Part shown: positions 37,595 to 47,044 of the stretch, piece by piece
Numbering within the stretch: position 1 is the first letter of the stretch
How the letters are laid out: every line of letters starts with the position of its first letter
NCBI GenBank assembly: GCA_963840805.1
Contig: CAWJAJ010000011.1
Span: 62,001 to 126,000 of the forward strand
Direction: 5' to 3'
Length of the DNA stretch: 64,000 nucleotides
From: CADEEN01 sp963840805
GTDB lineage: Bacteria > Pseudomonadota > Gammaproteobacteria > Burkholderiales > Burkholderiaceae_C
Position numbers and translations under genes: made by a program
The notes under the pieces: generated by a model
Database searches by the model: none
Told to the model about the DNA's origin: nothing
Seen by the model: the letters and a program-made list of their open reading frames with translations, nothing else

Positions 37595-38647
37595 ATGAAC
37601 CCCGTACGCAAGGACTACATCCGCCCGGTCGACTTCAAGCACGGCTGCGTCGACCTCTCGCATGGCGGCGGCGGGCGCGCGATGGCGCAGCTGATCGACG
37701 AGTTGTTCCAGCGCGCGTTCGACAACGAGTGGCTGCGCCAGGGCAACGACCAGGCCGCGTTCACGGTGCCGCCCGGGCGGCTGGTGATGGCCACCGACAG
37801 CCACGTCGTCTCGCCGCTGTTCTTCCCCGGCGGCGACATCGGCTGCCTGTCGGTGCACGGCACGATCAACGACGTCGCGATGTCGGGCGCGGTGCCGCTG
37901 TACCTGGCCGCGGGCTTCATCCTCGAGGAGGGCTTCGCGCTCGCCGACCTGAAGCGCATCGTCGAGTCGATGGCCGCGGCGTCGCAGGGACGCCGGCGTG
38001 CCGGTCGTCACCGGCGACACCAAGGTCGTCGAGAAGGGCAAGGGCGACGGCGTCTTCATCACCACCACCGGCGTCGGCGTGGTGCCCGAGGGCGTGCACA
38101 TCTCCGGCGACCGCGCGCGCCCGGGCGACCGCATCCTCGTCAGCGGCACGATCGGCGACCATGGCGTGGCGATCATGTCGCTGCGCGAGAACCTGAGCTT
38201 CGAGACGACGATCCGCTCCGACACCGCGGCGCTGCACGGCCTGGTGGCGGCGATGGTGCACGCGGTGCCCGGCATCCACTGCCTGCGCGACCCGACGCGC
38301 GGCGGCGTGGCCACCACGCTCAACGAGCTGGCGTCGCAATCGGGCGCCGGCATGCTGATCGACGAGGCCGCCGTGCCGGTGCAGCGGCCGGTCGAAGCGG
38401 CCTGCGAGTTCCTGGGCCTGGACCCGCTCGTACGTCGCCAACGAAGGCAAGCTGATCGCGATCTGCGCGCCGGCCGACGCCGAGCGGCTGCTCGAGCGCG
38501 ATGCGCGCGCACCCGCTCGGCCGCGACGCCGCGATCATCGGCGAGGTGATCGAAGACCCGCACCACTTCGTGCAGATGCGCACGCGCTTCGGCGGCAAGC
38601 GCAATGTCGATTGGCTGACGGGCGATCAGTTGCCCCGCATCTGCTGA
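37595..38647 (+). CDS. hypE: carbamoyl dehydratase HypE, frameshifted
   Basis: ATP-dependent dehydratase that turns the HypF-delivered thiocarbamate into thiocyanate for the cyanide ligands. Conserved blocks are LSHGGGGRAMAQLIDELF, GGDIGCLSVHGTINDVAMSG, VVTGDTKVVEKGKGDGVFI, GIHCLRDPTRGGVATTLNEL and the C-terminal GGKRNVDWLTGDQLPRIC, whose last residue is the essential terminal Cys. Shifts occur near 37990, 38430 and 38505. In comparable operons hypE directly follows hypD. Here it is 4.3 kb away behind the cytochrome insertion and probably needs its own promoter in 37384-37594, where no clear box was recognised. Confidence 0.93.
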
Positions 38648-38718
38648 GGTCCATTCCGTTGCGAGGCGGCAGGCCGGTGTGCACGACACACTTCTCATTC
38701 TTGAGTTTCTTTGTTCGC

Positions 38719-39148
38719 GTTGCCAGCCGGGTCCCGCCCCGGCGGGCGGGTAACTTTCATTTGGGGCCCCAAATGAAAGTCACCAAAGCAAAGGGGCTCA
38801 ACGCAAAACCTCTCAGTGCGTTCTGCACGCTGCGGGCGGCCGGCCCAGCGGGCCACTTGGACGCACCGCTGCAGATCGGACCAGCCGCGCACTCGGCGGC
38901 GCGGGCCTCGCCAAGCCTCGGCCCGCGCAGGTTCGCTGGACCCCAGGCCAAAGCGAAGCGAGGCGCTCGTCGAGTGGGCTGTCGCCTCGATGGGCGGCGG
39001 TGTGTCCAAGTGGCCCGCCGGGCCGGGCGGGCAAGGGGCGAAGAACGAACCGAGAGGTGTTGCATTCAGGCCCCTTTGCTTTGGTGACTTTCATTTGGGG
39101 CCGCAAATGAAAGTTACCCGGCCGCCGGGCCGGGACCCGGCAAGCAAC
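38719..39148. repeat. 430-bp imperfect palindrome between hypE and hypX
   Basis: The two ends are inverted copies: 38750-38797 and 39070-39116 match over about 47 bp with one mismatch (GCCCCTTTGCTTTGGTGACT read on either strand). Each end contains its own small palindrome (TTTCATTTGGGGCCCCAAAT). Weaker pairing continues inward to the two copies of GGGCCACTTGGAC and outward to GTTGC/GCAAC. The whole could form one long hairpin. Open frames inside start MKVTKAKG and look like well-known spurious calls. It occupies nearly the entire hypE-hypX gap. Confidence 0.85.
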
Positions 39149-39153
39149 CCAAC

Positions 39154-40896
39154 ATGCGCATCCTCTTCCTGACCCGCAGCTTCAACAGCCTGGCGCAGCG
39201 CCTGTACCTGGAGCTGACCGCGCTCGGCCACGAGCTGTCGGTCGAATTCGACATCTCGGATGCGGTGACGATCGAGGCCGTCGCCTTGTTCAAGCCGCAA
39301 CTTGTCATCGCACCGTTCCTGAAGCGCGCGATTCCCGAGGCCGTCTGGCGCGACACGGTGTGCCTGGTCGTGCACCCGGGCATCGTCGGCGACCGCGGGC
39401 CCTCCGCGCTCGACTGGGCCATCACCGATGGCGAGCGCGAATGGGGTGTCACGGTGCTGCAGGCCACCGCCGAGCTGGACGCCGGCCCGGTGTGGGCGGC
39501 CGAGACCTTCGCGATGCGCGACGCCAGCAAGTCGAGCCTGTACCGCAACGAAGTCACCGAGGCTGCCGCGCGCGCCGTGGTCGCCGCGGTGCAACGCCAT
39601 GCCGAGGCCGGCGCGCCACCGGCCCTCGCGACGGCCGGCCGAAGCGGGCGCTGGCGGCCACTGATGCGGCAGGCCGACCGCCGCATCGATTGGCCCCGCG
39701 ACGACACGCAGACGGTGCTGCGCAAGATCCGTGCGGCCGACGGCACACCGGGCGTGCTCGACGATCTGTTCGGCGTGCCGTGCCACCTGTTCGATGCCCA
39801 TGCCGAGCCGTTGGCGCCGAGGCATCCGCCGGGCCAGGTGATCGCCCGCCGCGACGAGGCCGTGTTGCGCACCACCGTCGACGGTGCGGTCTGGATCGGG
39901 CATGTGCGCCGGGCCGACCGGGACGGCGGCTTCAAGCTGCCCACGGCGCTGGCGTTCCCTGCGCAGACGGCGGCCCCTGCCGGCCTGGCCGGTCGCGATC
40001 GATGCGCCGGCCGCCACGTCGGGCTGGCGCGAGATCCGCTACGCCGCCGAGGGCGATGTCGGCGCCCTGCACTTCCCCTTCTACAACGGCGCGATGAGCA
40101 CGGCGCAATGCGAGCGCCTGACGGCCGCGATGAAGCTTTGCGCTGGCCCAGCCGCCGCGCGTGCTGCTGCTGTTCGGCGGCACCGATTTCTGGTCCAACG
40201 GCATCCACCTGAACGTGATCGAGGCCGCCGACAGCCCGGCCGACGAGTCGTGGCGCAACATCAACGCGATCGACGACCTGACCCGAACCCTGATCGAGGC
40301 CACCGACCGCGTCGTCATTGCCGCGATGCAGGGCAATGCCGGCGCCGGCGGCGTGTTCATGGCGCTGGCGGCCGACCACGTCTGGGCGCGCCACGGCGTG
40401 GTGCTGAACCCGCACTACAAGAACATGGGCAACCTCTACGGCTCCGAATACTGGACTTACCTGTTGCCGCGCCGGCTGAAGTCCGGCACCCCCGGCGACG
40501 TGATGAACCATCGCCTGCCGATGGCGGCGAGCCAGGCGGCGCGGTGGGGCCTCGTCGACGCCGTCTTCGGCGACGGCCCGTCGGGCTTCGTCGCGCAGGC
40601 CTGCGCACGGGCCGCGGCGCTGGCGCGCGACCCGGCATTGTCCGCAATGGTTGCGGCACAAGCAGCGTCGCCGGCACGAGGACGAGGCGCTCAAGCCGCT
40701 GGCCGCCTACCGCGACGAGGAACTGGCGCGCATGCGGCGCAATTTCTACGGCTTCGACCCGAGCTACCACATCGCCCGTTCGAACTTCGTGCACCGCGTG
40801 GCCCCGTCGTGGACGCCGCGCCACCTGGCGATCCACCGGCGCACTGGGCCGGCCGGCACGTCGAACGGGGCCAAGGCGATTGACATGGATCAATAA
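39154..40896 (+). CDS. hypX: HypX/HoxX, CO-ligand-forming hydrogenase maturation protein, frameshifted
   Basis: A protein of about 580 residues found with O2-tolerant hydrogenases, which makes the CO ligand from formyl-tetrahydrofolate under aerobic conditions. The N-terminal half is a formyl-THF-transferase-like domain (MRILFLTRSFNSLAQRLYLE, VVHPGIVGDRGPSALDWAI). The C-terminal half is an enoyl-CoA-hydratase-like domain (GTDFWSNGIHLNVIEAA, IAAMQGNAGAGGVFMALAAD, LNPHYKNMGNLYGSEYWTYL). Shifts lie near 39975, 40140 and 40660. Its last codons overlap an FNR-like box serving the next genes. Its presence supports H2 oxidation in air. Confidence 0.92.
40880..40893. promoter_or_regulatory. FNR/ANR box upstream of the first small cytochrome
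   Basis: TTGACATGGATCAA matches TTGAY-N4-RTCAA at every position. It overlaps the end of hypX and is centred about 148 bases before the cytochrome ATG at 41035. Confidence 0.55.
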
Positions 40897-41034
40897 TCGG
40901 GTGGACCCGGACCCGAACCATCGCCGCCACGGCGAAAATCCCCTCGTCCTGTTCCCAGCCGGTCAACCCGCGTGCCCTGGAAACAGTTTTGTCAATGCCT
41001 GCTCCTTCCGCCAGGCACACATGGAGAAACCGAA

Positions 41035-41334
41035 ATGAGATTGACGCTTGCCATTGCCGCTGCCTTCGCCGCCGTTGCCCTTGCCGGCCCCGCCGTTGCC
41101 GGCCCGGCCGAAGACATCATCGCCAAGGAGAAGTGCAGCAAGTGCCACACCGAGAAGACGACGAAGAAGGGGCCGTCGTGGGCCTCCGTGGCCGAGAAGT
41201 ACAAGGGCAAGGCCGATGCCGAGGCCAAGTTGCTCACGATGTTGAAGACCGGTGGCCCCGACGACCACAACAAGATCGCCGGCAGCGACGCGGACCTGAA
41301 GGCCGTCATCGCCGTCGTGCTGTCGTCGAAGTAA
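41035..41334 (+). CDS. small monohaem cytochrome c (first of a tandem pair)
   Basis: A 99-residue periplasmic class I cytochrome c. Residues 1-23 form a signal peptide (LTLAIAAAFAAVALAGPAVA). The haem site is CSKCH near residue 34, and MLKTGG near residue 70 offers the axial Met. It is close in sequence to the next gene over nearly its whole length, so the pair arose by duplication. It has its own ribosome site (GGAGAAAC) and lies between an FNR-like box and a strong hairpin, so it appears to be a single-gene transcript. A soluble carrier between inner-membrane cytochromes and MtrA is the likely role (inference). Confidence 0.92.
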   Translation: MRLTLAIAAAFAAVALAGPAVAGPAEDIIAKEKCSKCHTEKTTKKGPSWASVAEKYKGKADAEAKLLTMLKTGGPDDHNKIAGSDADLKAVIAVVLSSK

Positions 41335-41355
41335 GACACGCAGCCCATCCTTCGG

Positions 41356-41392
41356 AGCGCCCCGCAGCCGCCACAGGCGCCAGCGGGGCGCT
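41356..41392 (+). terminator. hairpin after the first small cytochrome
   Basis: AGCGCCCCGC (41356-41365) pairs perfectly with GCGGGGCGCT (41383-41392), leaving a 17-base loop. Only scattered T bases follow, so it is a likely but not classical terminator. Confidence 0.6.
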
Positions 41393-41405
41393 TCGGCTTG
41401 TGCCG

Positions 41406-41419
41406 CTGATCCACGTCAA
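41406..41419. promoter_or_regulatory. FNR/ANR-like box upstream of the second small cytochrome
   Basis: CTGATCCACGTCAA has one mismatch to TTGAY-N4-RTCAA. Its centre lies 67 bases before the ATG at 41480, close to the 69-base spacing seen for the next gene's box. Confidence 0.55.
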
Positions 41420-41479
41420 CCGCGCGGCATGGCGGCCTCCGCACAATGCCTGCGAGTCCACCAGTACGGAGAAAGACAG

Positions 41480-41776
41480 ATGAAATCGACGTTTGCCATC
41501 GCTGCGGCCGTTGCCGCCCTCGCCCTCAGCGGCACTGCATTCGCCGGCGCCGGTGAAGACCTGATCGCCAAAGAGAAGTGCAGCAAGTGCCACACCGCCA
41601 CGACGACCAAGAAGGGTCCGTCGTTCGCCTCGGTGGCCACGAAGTACAAGGCCGATGCCGCGGCCGCCGGCAAGCTCGCCGAGATGCTCAAGACCGGCGG
41701 CATGGACCACGACAAGGTGGCGGCAAGCGATGCCGACCTGAAGGCCGCGATCGCGGTGGTGCTCGCGTCCAAATAG
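41480..41776 (+). CDS. small monohaem cytochrome c (second of a tandem pair)
   Basis: A 98-residue periplasmic cytochrome c with signal peptide (FAIAAAVAALALSGTAFA), haem motif CSKCH and axial-Met region MLKTGGMDHD. The haem-region residues KEKCSKCHT are identical to those of the preceding gene, and most of the rest is similar. Having two nearly equal carriers with separate promoters suggests they are tuned to different conditions or partners. A GGAGAAAG ribosome site lies 6 bases before the ATG. Confidence 0.92.
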   Translation: MKSTFAIAAAVAALALSGTAFAGAGEDLIAKEKCSKCHTATTTKKGPSFASVATKYKADAAAAGKLAEMLKTGGMDHDKVAASDADLKAAIAVVLASK

Positions 41777-41818
41777 CCGCGCGCTGACGCGCGCCGGGCT
41801 TGCGTCGGCAAGCTCGCT

Positions 41819-41846
41819 GTCCCGCACGCGCCTCTTCGTGCGGGAC
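41819..41846 (+). terminator. hairpin after the second small cytochrome
   Basis: GTCCCGCACG pairs perfectly with CGTGCGGGAC across an 8-base loop. No T run follows. It is placed 43 bases after the stop, consistent with transcript end or mRNA protection. Confidence 0.55.
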
Positions 41847-41992
41847 CCCAATCCCGCTCATCGACGACGCCCGTCTTCGGGCTCGGCAGCATCGTCGCGC
41901 GCGCGGTGATGTGCGGCCGTCGTCGTCGATGCACCCGTTCGCATGGGCCGGCGTTCACGGCGCGCAACGCGCCACGACAAGCACAGCCGTGT

Positions 41993-42006
41993 TTGATCGC
42001 GGTCAA
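41993..42006. promoter_or_regulatory. FNR/ANR box upstream of the haem-binding lipoprotein
   Basis: TTGATCGCGGTCAA fits TTGAY-N4-RTCAA at all ten defined positions. Its centre is 69 bases before the ATG at 42069, a spacing that would allow class II activation with a leader of about 28 bases. Confidence 0.6.
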
Positions 42007-42068
42007 GCGCAGCGGCGGCCTGCTGGCGCCGAATCGCCGTGCTCCATCCACAAACACAAGGATCCGTG

Positions 42069-43113
42069 ATGAACCTGTACTGCACCGCCCTTTCGCTCGC
42101 CGCTGCCACCGCTCTGCTGGGTGCGTGCGCCACCAAGGAAGAACCCGTCGCCGCGAACGTGCTCGTCGCGGCCAAGGTGTCGGCACCGCCGACGCTCGAT
42201 GGCACGGCCAACGATGCGGCCTGGGCCGCGGCCAAGTCGATCAGCGTGGATCTGGCCGAAGGCGCCAATTTCGGCGGCAAGGGCACGACCACGGCGACCC
42301 TGAAAGCCGTCTACAGCGGCGACACGGTCTACTTCCTGCTGCAGTACGCCGACCCGACGAACTCGATCCGGCGCGGCCCGTTCCAGAAGCAGGCCGATGG
42401 CTCGTGGACGAAGCTGAAGGACCCGAAGGACACCGGCGGCGACGACAACGTCTACTACGAAGACAAGTGGGCGATGATCTGGAACATCGACAACTCGATG
42501 AGGAACTTCGAGAAGCGCGGCTGCGCGGTGGCCTGCCACGAGGGCGAGCAGGGCAAGCCCTACGGCAACAAGTACACCGGCAGCGAAGGCGCAGATCGGC
42601 GACATGTGGCACATGAAGGGCATGCGCACCGGGCCGCTCGGCAACGTCGATGACCAGTATGTCGACCACACGCGCTTCGACGCCAAGGCCTCGCCGAACG
42701 CCGGCCGCAAGAGCGATCCGGGCGGCCCCGAGTACAAGGCCTTCGGTCTCGTGAACGGCAAGCCGGAGTTCATGAACAAGGACGGCAAGCCGACCAACGC
42801 CGGCGGCACCGTGTACATCGTCGACGGCAACCAGGTGCCGTTCGACGACAGCAAGTTCAAGGCCGGCGACGAAGTGGCTTCGTTCTTCATCTACCCGCTG
42901 AAGGCCGACCGCGCCGACATCAAGGTCGCGATGCGCTGGAACAACGGCGTACAGACTTCCGAGGTGGCCCGCAAGCTGACCACCGGCAGCAAGTTCGACA
43001 TCCAGTTCAACGACCTGAACGCGCAATACGGCTTCGGCGTCGCCGCATTCGACAACGCACAGGTGCGCCACGCCGTGCACTACGATCCGCTGTACCTTCG
43101 CTTCGCGAAGTAA
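42069..43113 (+). CDS. ethylbenzene-dehydrogenase-related haem-binding lipoprotein, one frameshift
   Basis: A protein of about 347 residues with a lipoprotein signal (ALSLAAATALLGAC, lipobox LGAC). It belongs to the haem-binding family of the gamma subunit of ethylbenzene/DMSO-type dehydrogenases: PPTLDGTANDAAWAAAKSI at the start, VYFLLQYADPTNSIRRGPF in the middle and FFIYPLKADRADIKVAMRWNN near the end. An unusual CAVACH (CxxxCH) motif near residue 158 could bind haem covalently. The frame breaks near 42597. No molybdoenzyme partner is encoded nearby. A role as an anchored electron carrier in the export cluster is inferred from context. Confidence 0.8.
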
Positions 43114-43133
43114 CGTCATCGCCCGATGGCCAG

Positions 43134-43161
43134 ACGGGGCGGCGCCTGCCGCCCCGTTTTT
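43134..43161 (+). terminator. Rho-independent terminator
   Basis: ACGGGGCGGC pairs perfectly with GCCGCCCCGT over a GCCT loop and is followed by TTTT. This is a classical intrinsic terminator ending the lipoprotein transcript. Confidence 0.85.
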
Positions 43162-43203
43162 CATCGGCGACGCCCCGCCACCCCCGACCCAGGCTGACTC
43201 ACC

Positions 43204-43906
43204 ATGCTGCAACGCTCCGCCGCGATCGCCCTCCTGCTGGCCGCCGCCTTCACCGCGCAGGCTGCGCCGCCCCCGCCCGCGCCCCGCGCGACCCCGCTGC
43301 GCGGCGAAGTGCTCGAGACGCAGAACGTCGAGGGCTACACCTACCTGCGCCTGAAGACCGCGCAAGGCGAAACCTGGGCCGCCGTGCCGACGGCCAGCGT
43401 GAAGAAGGGGGCGCAGGTCGCGATCGCCAACCCGGTGACGATGCAGGGCTTCGAGAGCCGGACGCTGAAGAAGACCTTCGACTCGATCGTCTTCGGCCAG
43501 CTCGCCGATCCGGCCGCCCGCGCTCGGCGCGCCGCACGGTGCGGCGCCTGCGGCCAGCGCCGGCGGTGCGGCGATGAAGGTGGCGAACGTGGCCAAGGCC
43601 ACCGGACCCGATGCGAAGACGGTGGCGCAGGTGGTGGCGGGAAAGGCGGCGCTGAAGGACAAGACGGTGCTCGTGCGCGGCCAGGTCGTGAAAGTCAACC
43701 TCGGCATCCTCGGCAAGAACTGGGTCCACCTGCAGGACGGTTCGGGCTCGGCCGCGGACGGCAGCAACGACATCCTCGTGACGACGAAGGACCCGGCCGC
43801 CGTCGGCGACGTCGTCAACGCCCGTGGCACCGTGCGCACCGACGTGACGGTGGGCCCCGGCTACGCCTACGGCGTGCTCATCGAGGATGCCGCGTTGCGC
43901 AAGTAG
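43204..43906 (+). CDS. NrfJ-like periplasmic OB-fold protein, one frameshift
   Basis: A protein of about 234 residues with a signal peptide (AIALLLAAAFTAQA). The first half, GEVLETQNVEGYTYLRLKTA then GETWAAVPTASVKKGAQVAI, matches proteins annotated NrfJ or GW-like near multihaem cytochromes. The second half (VLVRGQVVKVNLGILGKNWV, HLQDGSGSAADGSNDILVTT) is an OB-fold-like domain that resembles the first, suggesting two related modules. The frame breaks near 43530. Such proteins accompany cytochrome clusters, but their function is not established. It lies just upstream of the MtrC-like gene and may be read with it. Confidence 0.7.
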
Positions 43907-43983
43907 GCCGCGGCAGCGCCGCGGTACATGCGCCGCGCCATCGCGTTAACCCTGCCCACCCCTAGAACAACACACCGCAATCG

Positions 43984-43997
43984 CTGATCTGCATCAA
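43984..43997. promoter_or_regulatory. FNR/ANR-like box upstream of the MtrC-like gene
   Basis: CTGATCTGCATCAA has one mismatch to TTGAY-N4-RTCAA and is centred about 82 bases before the ATG at 44073. A possible -10 element TAGACT (44019-44024) lies at the right distance for class II activation. Confidence 0.6.
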
Positions 43998-44072
43998 CAA
44001 GAAGTGGGCTTCGACTTCTAGACTCCGGCGAGCGAACAGTTTTCACTGGTCCACCTCTTGAGGAGAGTGTCG

Positions 44073-46939
44073 ATGGGCAACAACAAGACGCGCAACTGGC
44101 TCGGCCTCGTCGCCGCCGGCCTGATGACGGTCGCGTTATTCGGCTGCGGCGGCGGCGATGACGGTGCCGCGGGACCCGCTGGCCCGACCGGCCCGACCGG
44201 CCCTGCCGGCCCCACCGGTCCTGCCGGCCCGGCGGGCACGGGCAGCGTGAACCTGGCCGCGATCACGCCCGAGGCGTGGGAGAGCGCCACCTTCACGGCG
44301 GCCGTCAACAGCGTCATCATCGCCAGCCCACCGGTCGTCGAGTTCACGTTGGCGGATGCCCAGGGCAACCCGGTGGTCGGCCTCGAGGGCGTCAAGTCCC
44401 TGAGTTCCACCTCCACCGTGGCCAGCTACCCGAACCTGGCGTTCGCGCTGGCCAAGCTGGTGCCGCGCAACGACAGCAACCCGAGCGAGTGGAAGAGCTA
44501 CATCGTCACCACGGTGCCGACCAAGAACGCGACGACGGGTGCCATCACAGCCGCTGCGCCGACGCGCCCCAGCACCGACAACACCGGTACGCTGGAAGCG
44601 GTCGCCGGCAAGCCCGGCACCTACAAGTACACCTTCTATCGCGACGTTCCGGCCGTCAAGGCCACAGTGGCAGCCATGGCCGCGTCGGCCGTTGCCGCCA
44701 GCCCCAACAACCGCGTCGAGGATCTGGGCGACCTGACCTACGACGCGACCCTGCCCCACCGCCTGGTGATCCAGATCGGCGGCGCGGCACCCGGCACCGG
44801 CAGCAACACGGCCAACGGCGTCACCGTGACGCCGACCGTCAATGCAGCCAATCCGGTCAACGTCATCTATGACTTCAAGCCCGGCGCAGCGGGTCAACCC
44901 GGCACAGCGATTCCCCCGGACCAGCTGACGCGCGAAGACGTCAACATCGACAGCTGCAACGTCTGCCACGGCAAGCTCGCCTTCCACGGCGGCAGCGCGC
45001 GTGTCGAAACCCGCTACTGCGTGGTCTGCCACACCGAGCAGCGCGCCTACGGCCAAGCCAAGGTCACGTCGACCGCGGGCAAGTTCCCGGCGCTGACGGA
45101 AACCAAGACGGTCAATGCGGCGACGGGCATCACGAGCTACAGCTACTCGCCCAACACCTACGTCGCCGACGGCGAGGTGTCAGGCAACTTCACGACCATG
45201 ATCCACAAGATCCACCAAGGTGGATGGCTGGTCAAGGACAACTACCACTACGCCGGCATCGCCTTCAACAACAAGGGCTTCTCCAAGCTCGGCGGCGGCC
45301 AGCGCATGTGCACCACCTGCCACGACAGCAAGATCGCTTCGACGGCCGAGAACCACAAGAACCTGCCGAGCCGGGTGAGTCTGCGGCGCCTGCCACGACG
45401 GCATCAACTGGGCCACCGGCGGTGGCTCGACGCTGGCCGACAAGCAGGCCGCGACGGCGGTGAGCGCGGTAGTCGCGACCTCCGGCCACGTCGGCCGCGA
45501 TCAGGCCGACGACTCCAAGTGCGTGCTGTGCCACACGGCGGCGAACATCCCGATCGACCACCGGATGGAGAACCTGACCAAGAACAACACCTACATCCTG
45601 CCCGGCCTGGCCTCGTTCACGTACGAGATCAAGACCGCGACGGTGAACGCGAGCAACGACCTGATCGATCGAGTTCGGCATCAAGCAGCGCATCGCGCCG
45701 TCGACCACGGACGCCGCTGGTCACGTTGGTGGCACCGGCCGCGAGCGTGTCCAATCCGCTCGCCGGATTCAGCGGTGGCCCGAGCTTCCTGCTTGCCTTC
45801 GCACAAGCCCAGGACGGCATCGCGGCACCGATCGACTTCAACAACCTCGGCGCCAAGCAAGGGCAGCCGCGCAGCGTGTCGATCGCCAGCCTGCTGAGCA
45901 CCGCCAACGCGGCCAACGGCACGGTGGTTCCGTCGACGACCACCACGGGCTACTACACCGCCACGATCTTCGGTGCCGGCGCCTGGAAGTTCCCGGTCGG
46001 CGCGAAGCTGCGCACGGTGGCCTTGCAGGGCTACTTCACGCAGCTCAATGCGCCGACGGATCCGCCGGGGGCCGTCGGGTCAGTGGCGCGCCACGCCATC
46101 TCGGTGCTCAAGACCGTCACCGGTGACACGGCGCGCCGCACCGTGGTCGCCGCCGACAAGTGCGCCGGCTGCCACGAGTGGTTCGAAGGCCACGGCGGCA
46201 ACCGCGTCTACGAGACCCAGGTCTGCGTGATGTGCCACATCCCGAACCTGGCGACCAGCGGGCGCGGCATCGCGGATGCAGCGAGTGGAACCTCGCCGGC
46301 GTATCGCGAACTTCGACGTTCGACGCCGACGACGAAGATCCTGACGGACTGGGGCTTCAACAAGGCACTGCCCAAGCCGCGCTGAAGTTCCCGGTCACGA
46401 GCAACAACTTCAAGGACATGATCCACGGCATCCACGCCGGCCGCGAGCGCGTCACGCCGTTCCAGGACGCGCGCGACCGGACCAGCACGACGAGCGGCGG
46501 TGCGATCCAGCTGCTCGACTTCCGGCGCATGGACTTCCCGGGCAAGTTGAACAACTGCGAAACCTGCCACGTGACGGCCGCGTCGAGCGACCAGAAGACC
46601 TACAACTACGTGCCGGCCGGTACCCTGGTGTCGACGTACGAGTCGATCGATGCCGCCTACGCGGCCGGCATCGCCGGCGGCACAGCGACCACGGCGCTGG
46701 CCAAGACCGCGCTCAACACGGTCAACACCACCGACACGGTGATCACGCCGTTTGCCGCGGCCTGCGTGAGCTGCCACGACAACACGCCCGCCAAGGCGCA
46801 CATCAGCATCAACGGTGGTGCGGTGAACGTGACGCGTGCGGCGGCCCAGCCGACGCCGCGGCCGCTCGAGGACGTCGAGTCGTGCGCGGTCTGCCACGGC
46901 CCGGGCCGCGACTTCGACACCGAGAAGATGCACAAGTAA
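44073..46939 (+). CDS. decahaem outer-membrane cytochrome c, OmcA/MtrC family, frameshifted
   Basis: A surface-type lipoprotein of about 955 residues. The signal ends in lipobox LFGC and is followed by Gly-X-Y repeats (GPAGPTGPTGPAG and more). Ten CxxCH motifs were found, at about 44955, 45018, 45309, 45382, 45520, 46161, 46223, 46556, 46763 and 46883. They fall in two groups of five separated by a beta-rich stretch. This is the two-pentahaem layout of OmcA/MtrC cytochromes, which pass electrons to minerals or flavins outside the cell. MIHKIHQGG and NFKDMIHGIHAGRE are family signatures. Shifts lie near 45380, 45670, 45705 and 46375. GAGGAGAG precedes the chosen ATG. It is longer than Shewanella MtrC. 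Confidence 0.88.
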
Positions 46940-46992
46940 GCCGATGACGCCGGGGGAAGGAGATGACCTCTCTTTCCTCCCGCCCACTGCAC

Positions 46993-47024
46993 AACCCGGG
47001 GGCACAATGCCTCCGGGTTTTTTT
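46993..47024 (+). terminator. Rho-independent terminator after the MtrC-like gene
   Basis: AACCCGGGGGCACAATGCCTCCGGGTT forms a stem of about 9 bp and is followed by TTTTTTT. This would end the MtrC-like transcript or attenuate readthrough into the mtrAB-like genes. Confidence 0.85.
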
Positions 47025-47044
47025 CAGCTTTTGAAGAGAGACTC

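Noticed and set aside
38757..39172. Small genes inside the 430-bp palindrome (frames starting MKVTKAKG)
   Set aside because: Mirror-image frames on both strands follow from the palindrome, and none has a credible ribosome site or domain.
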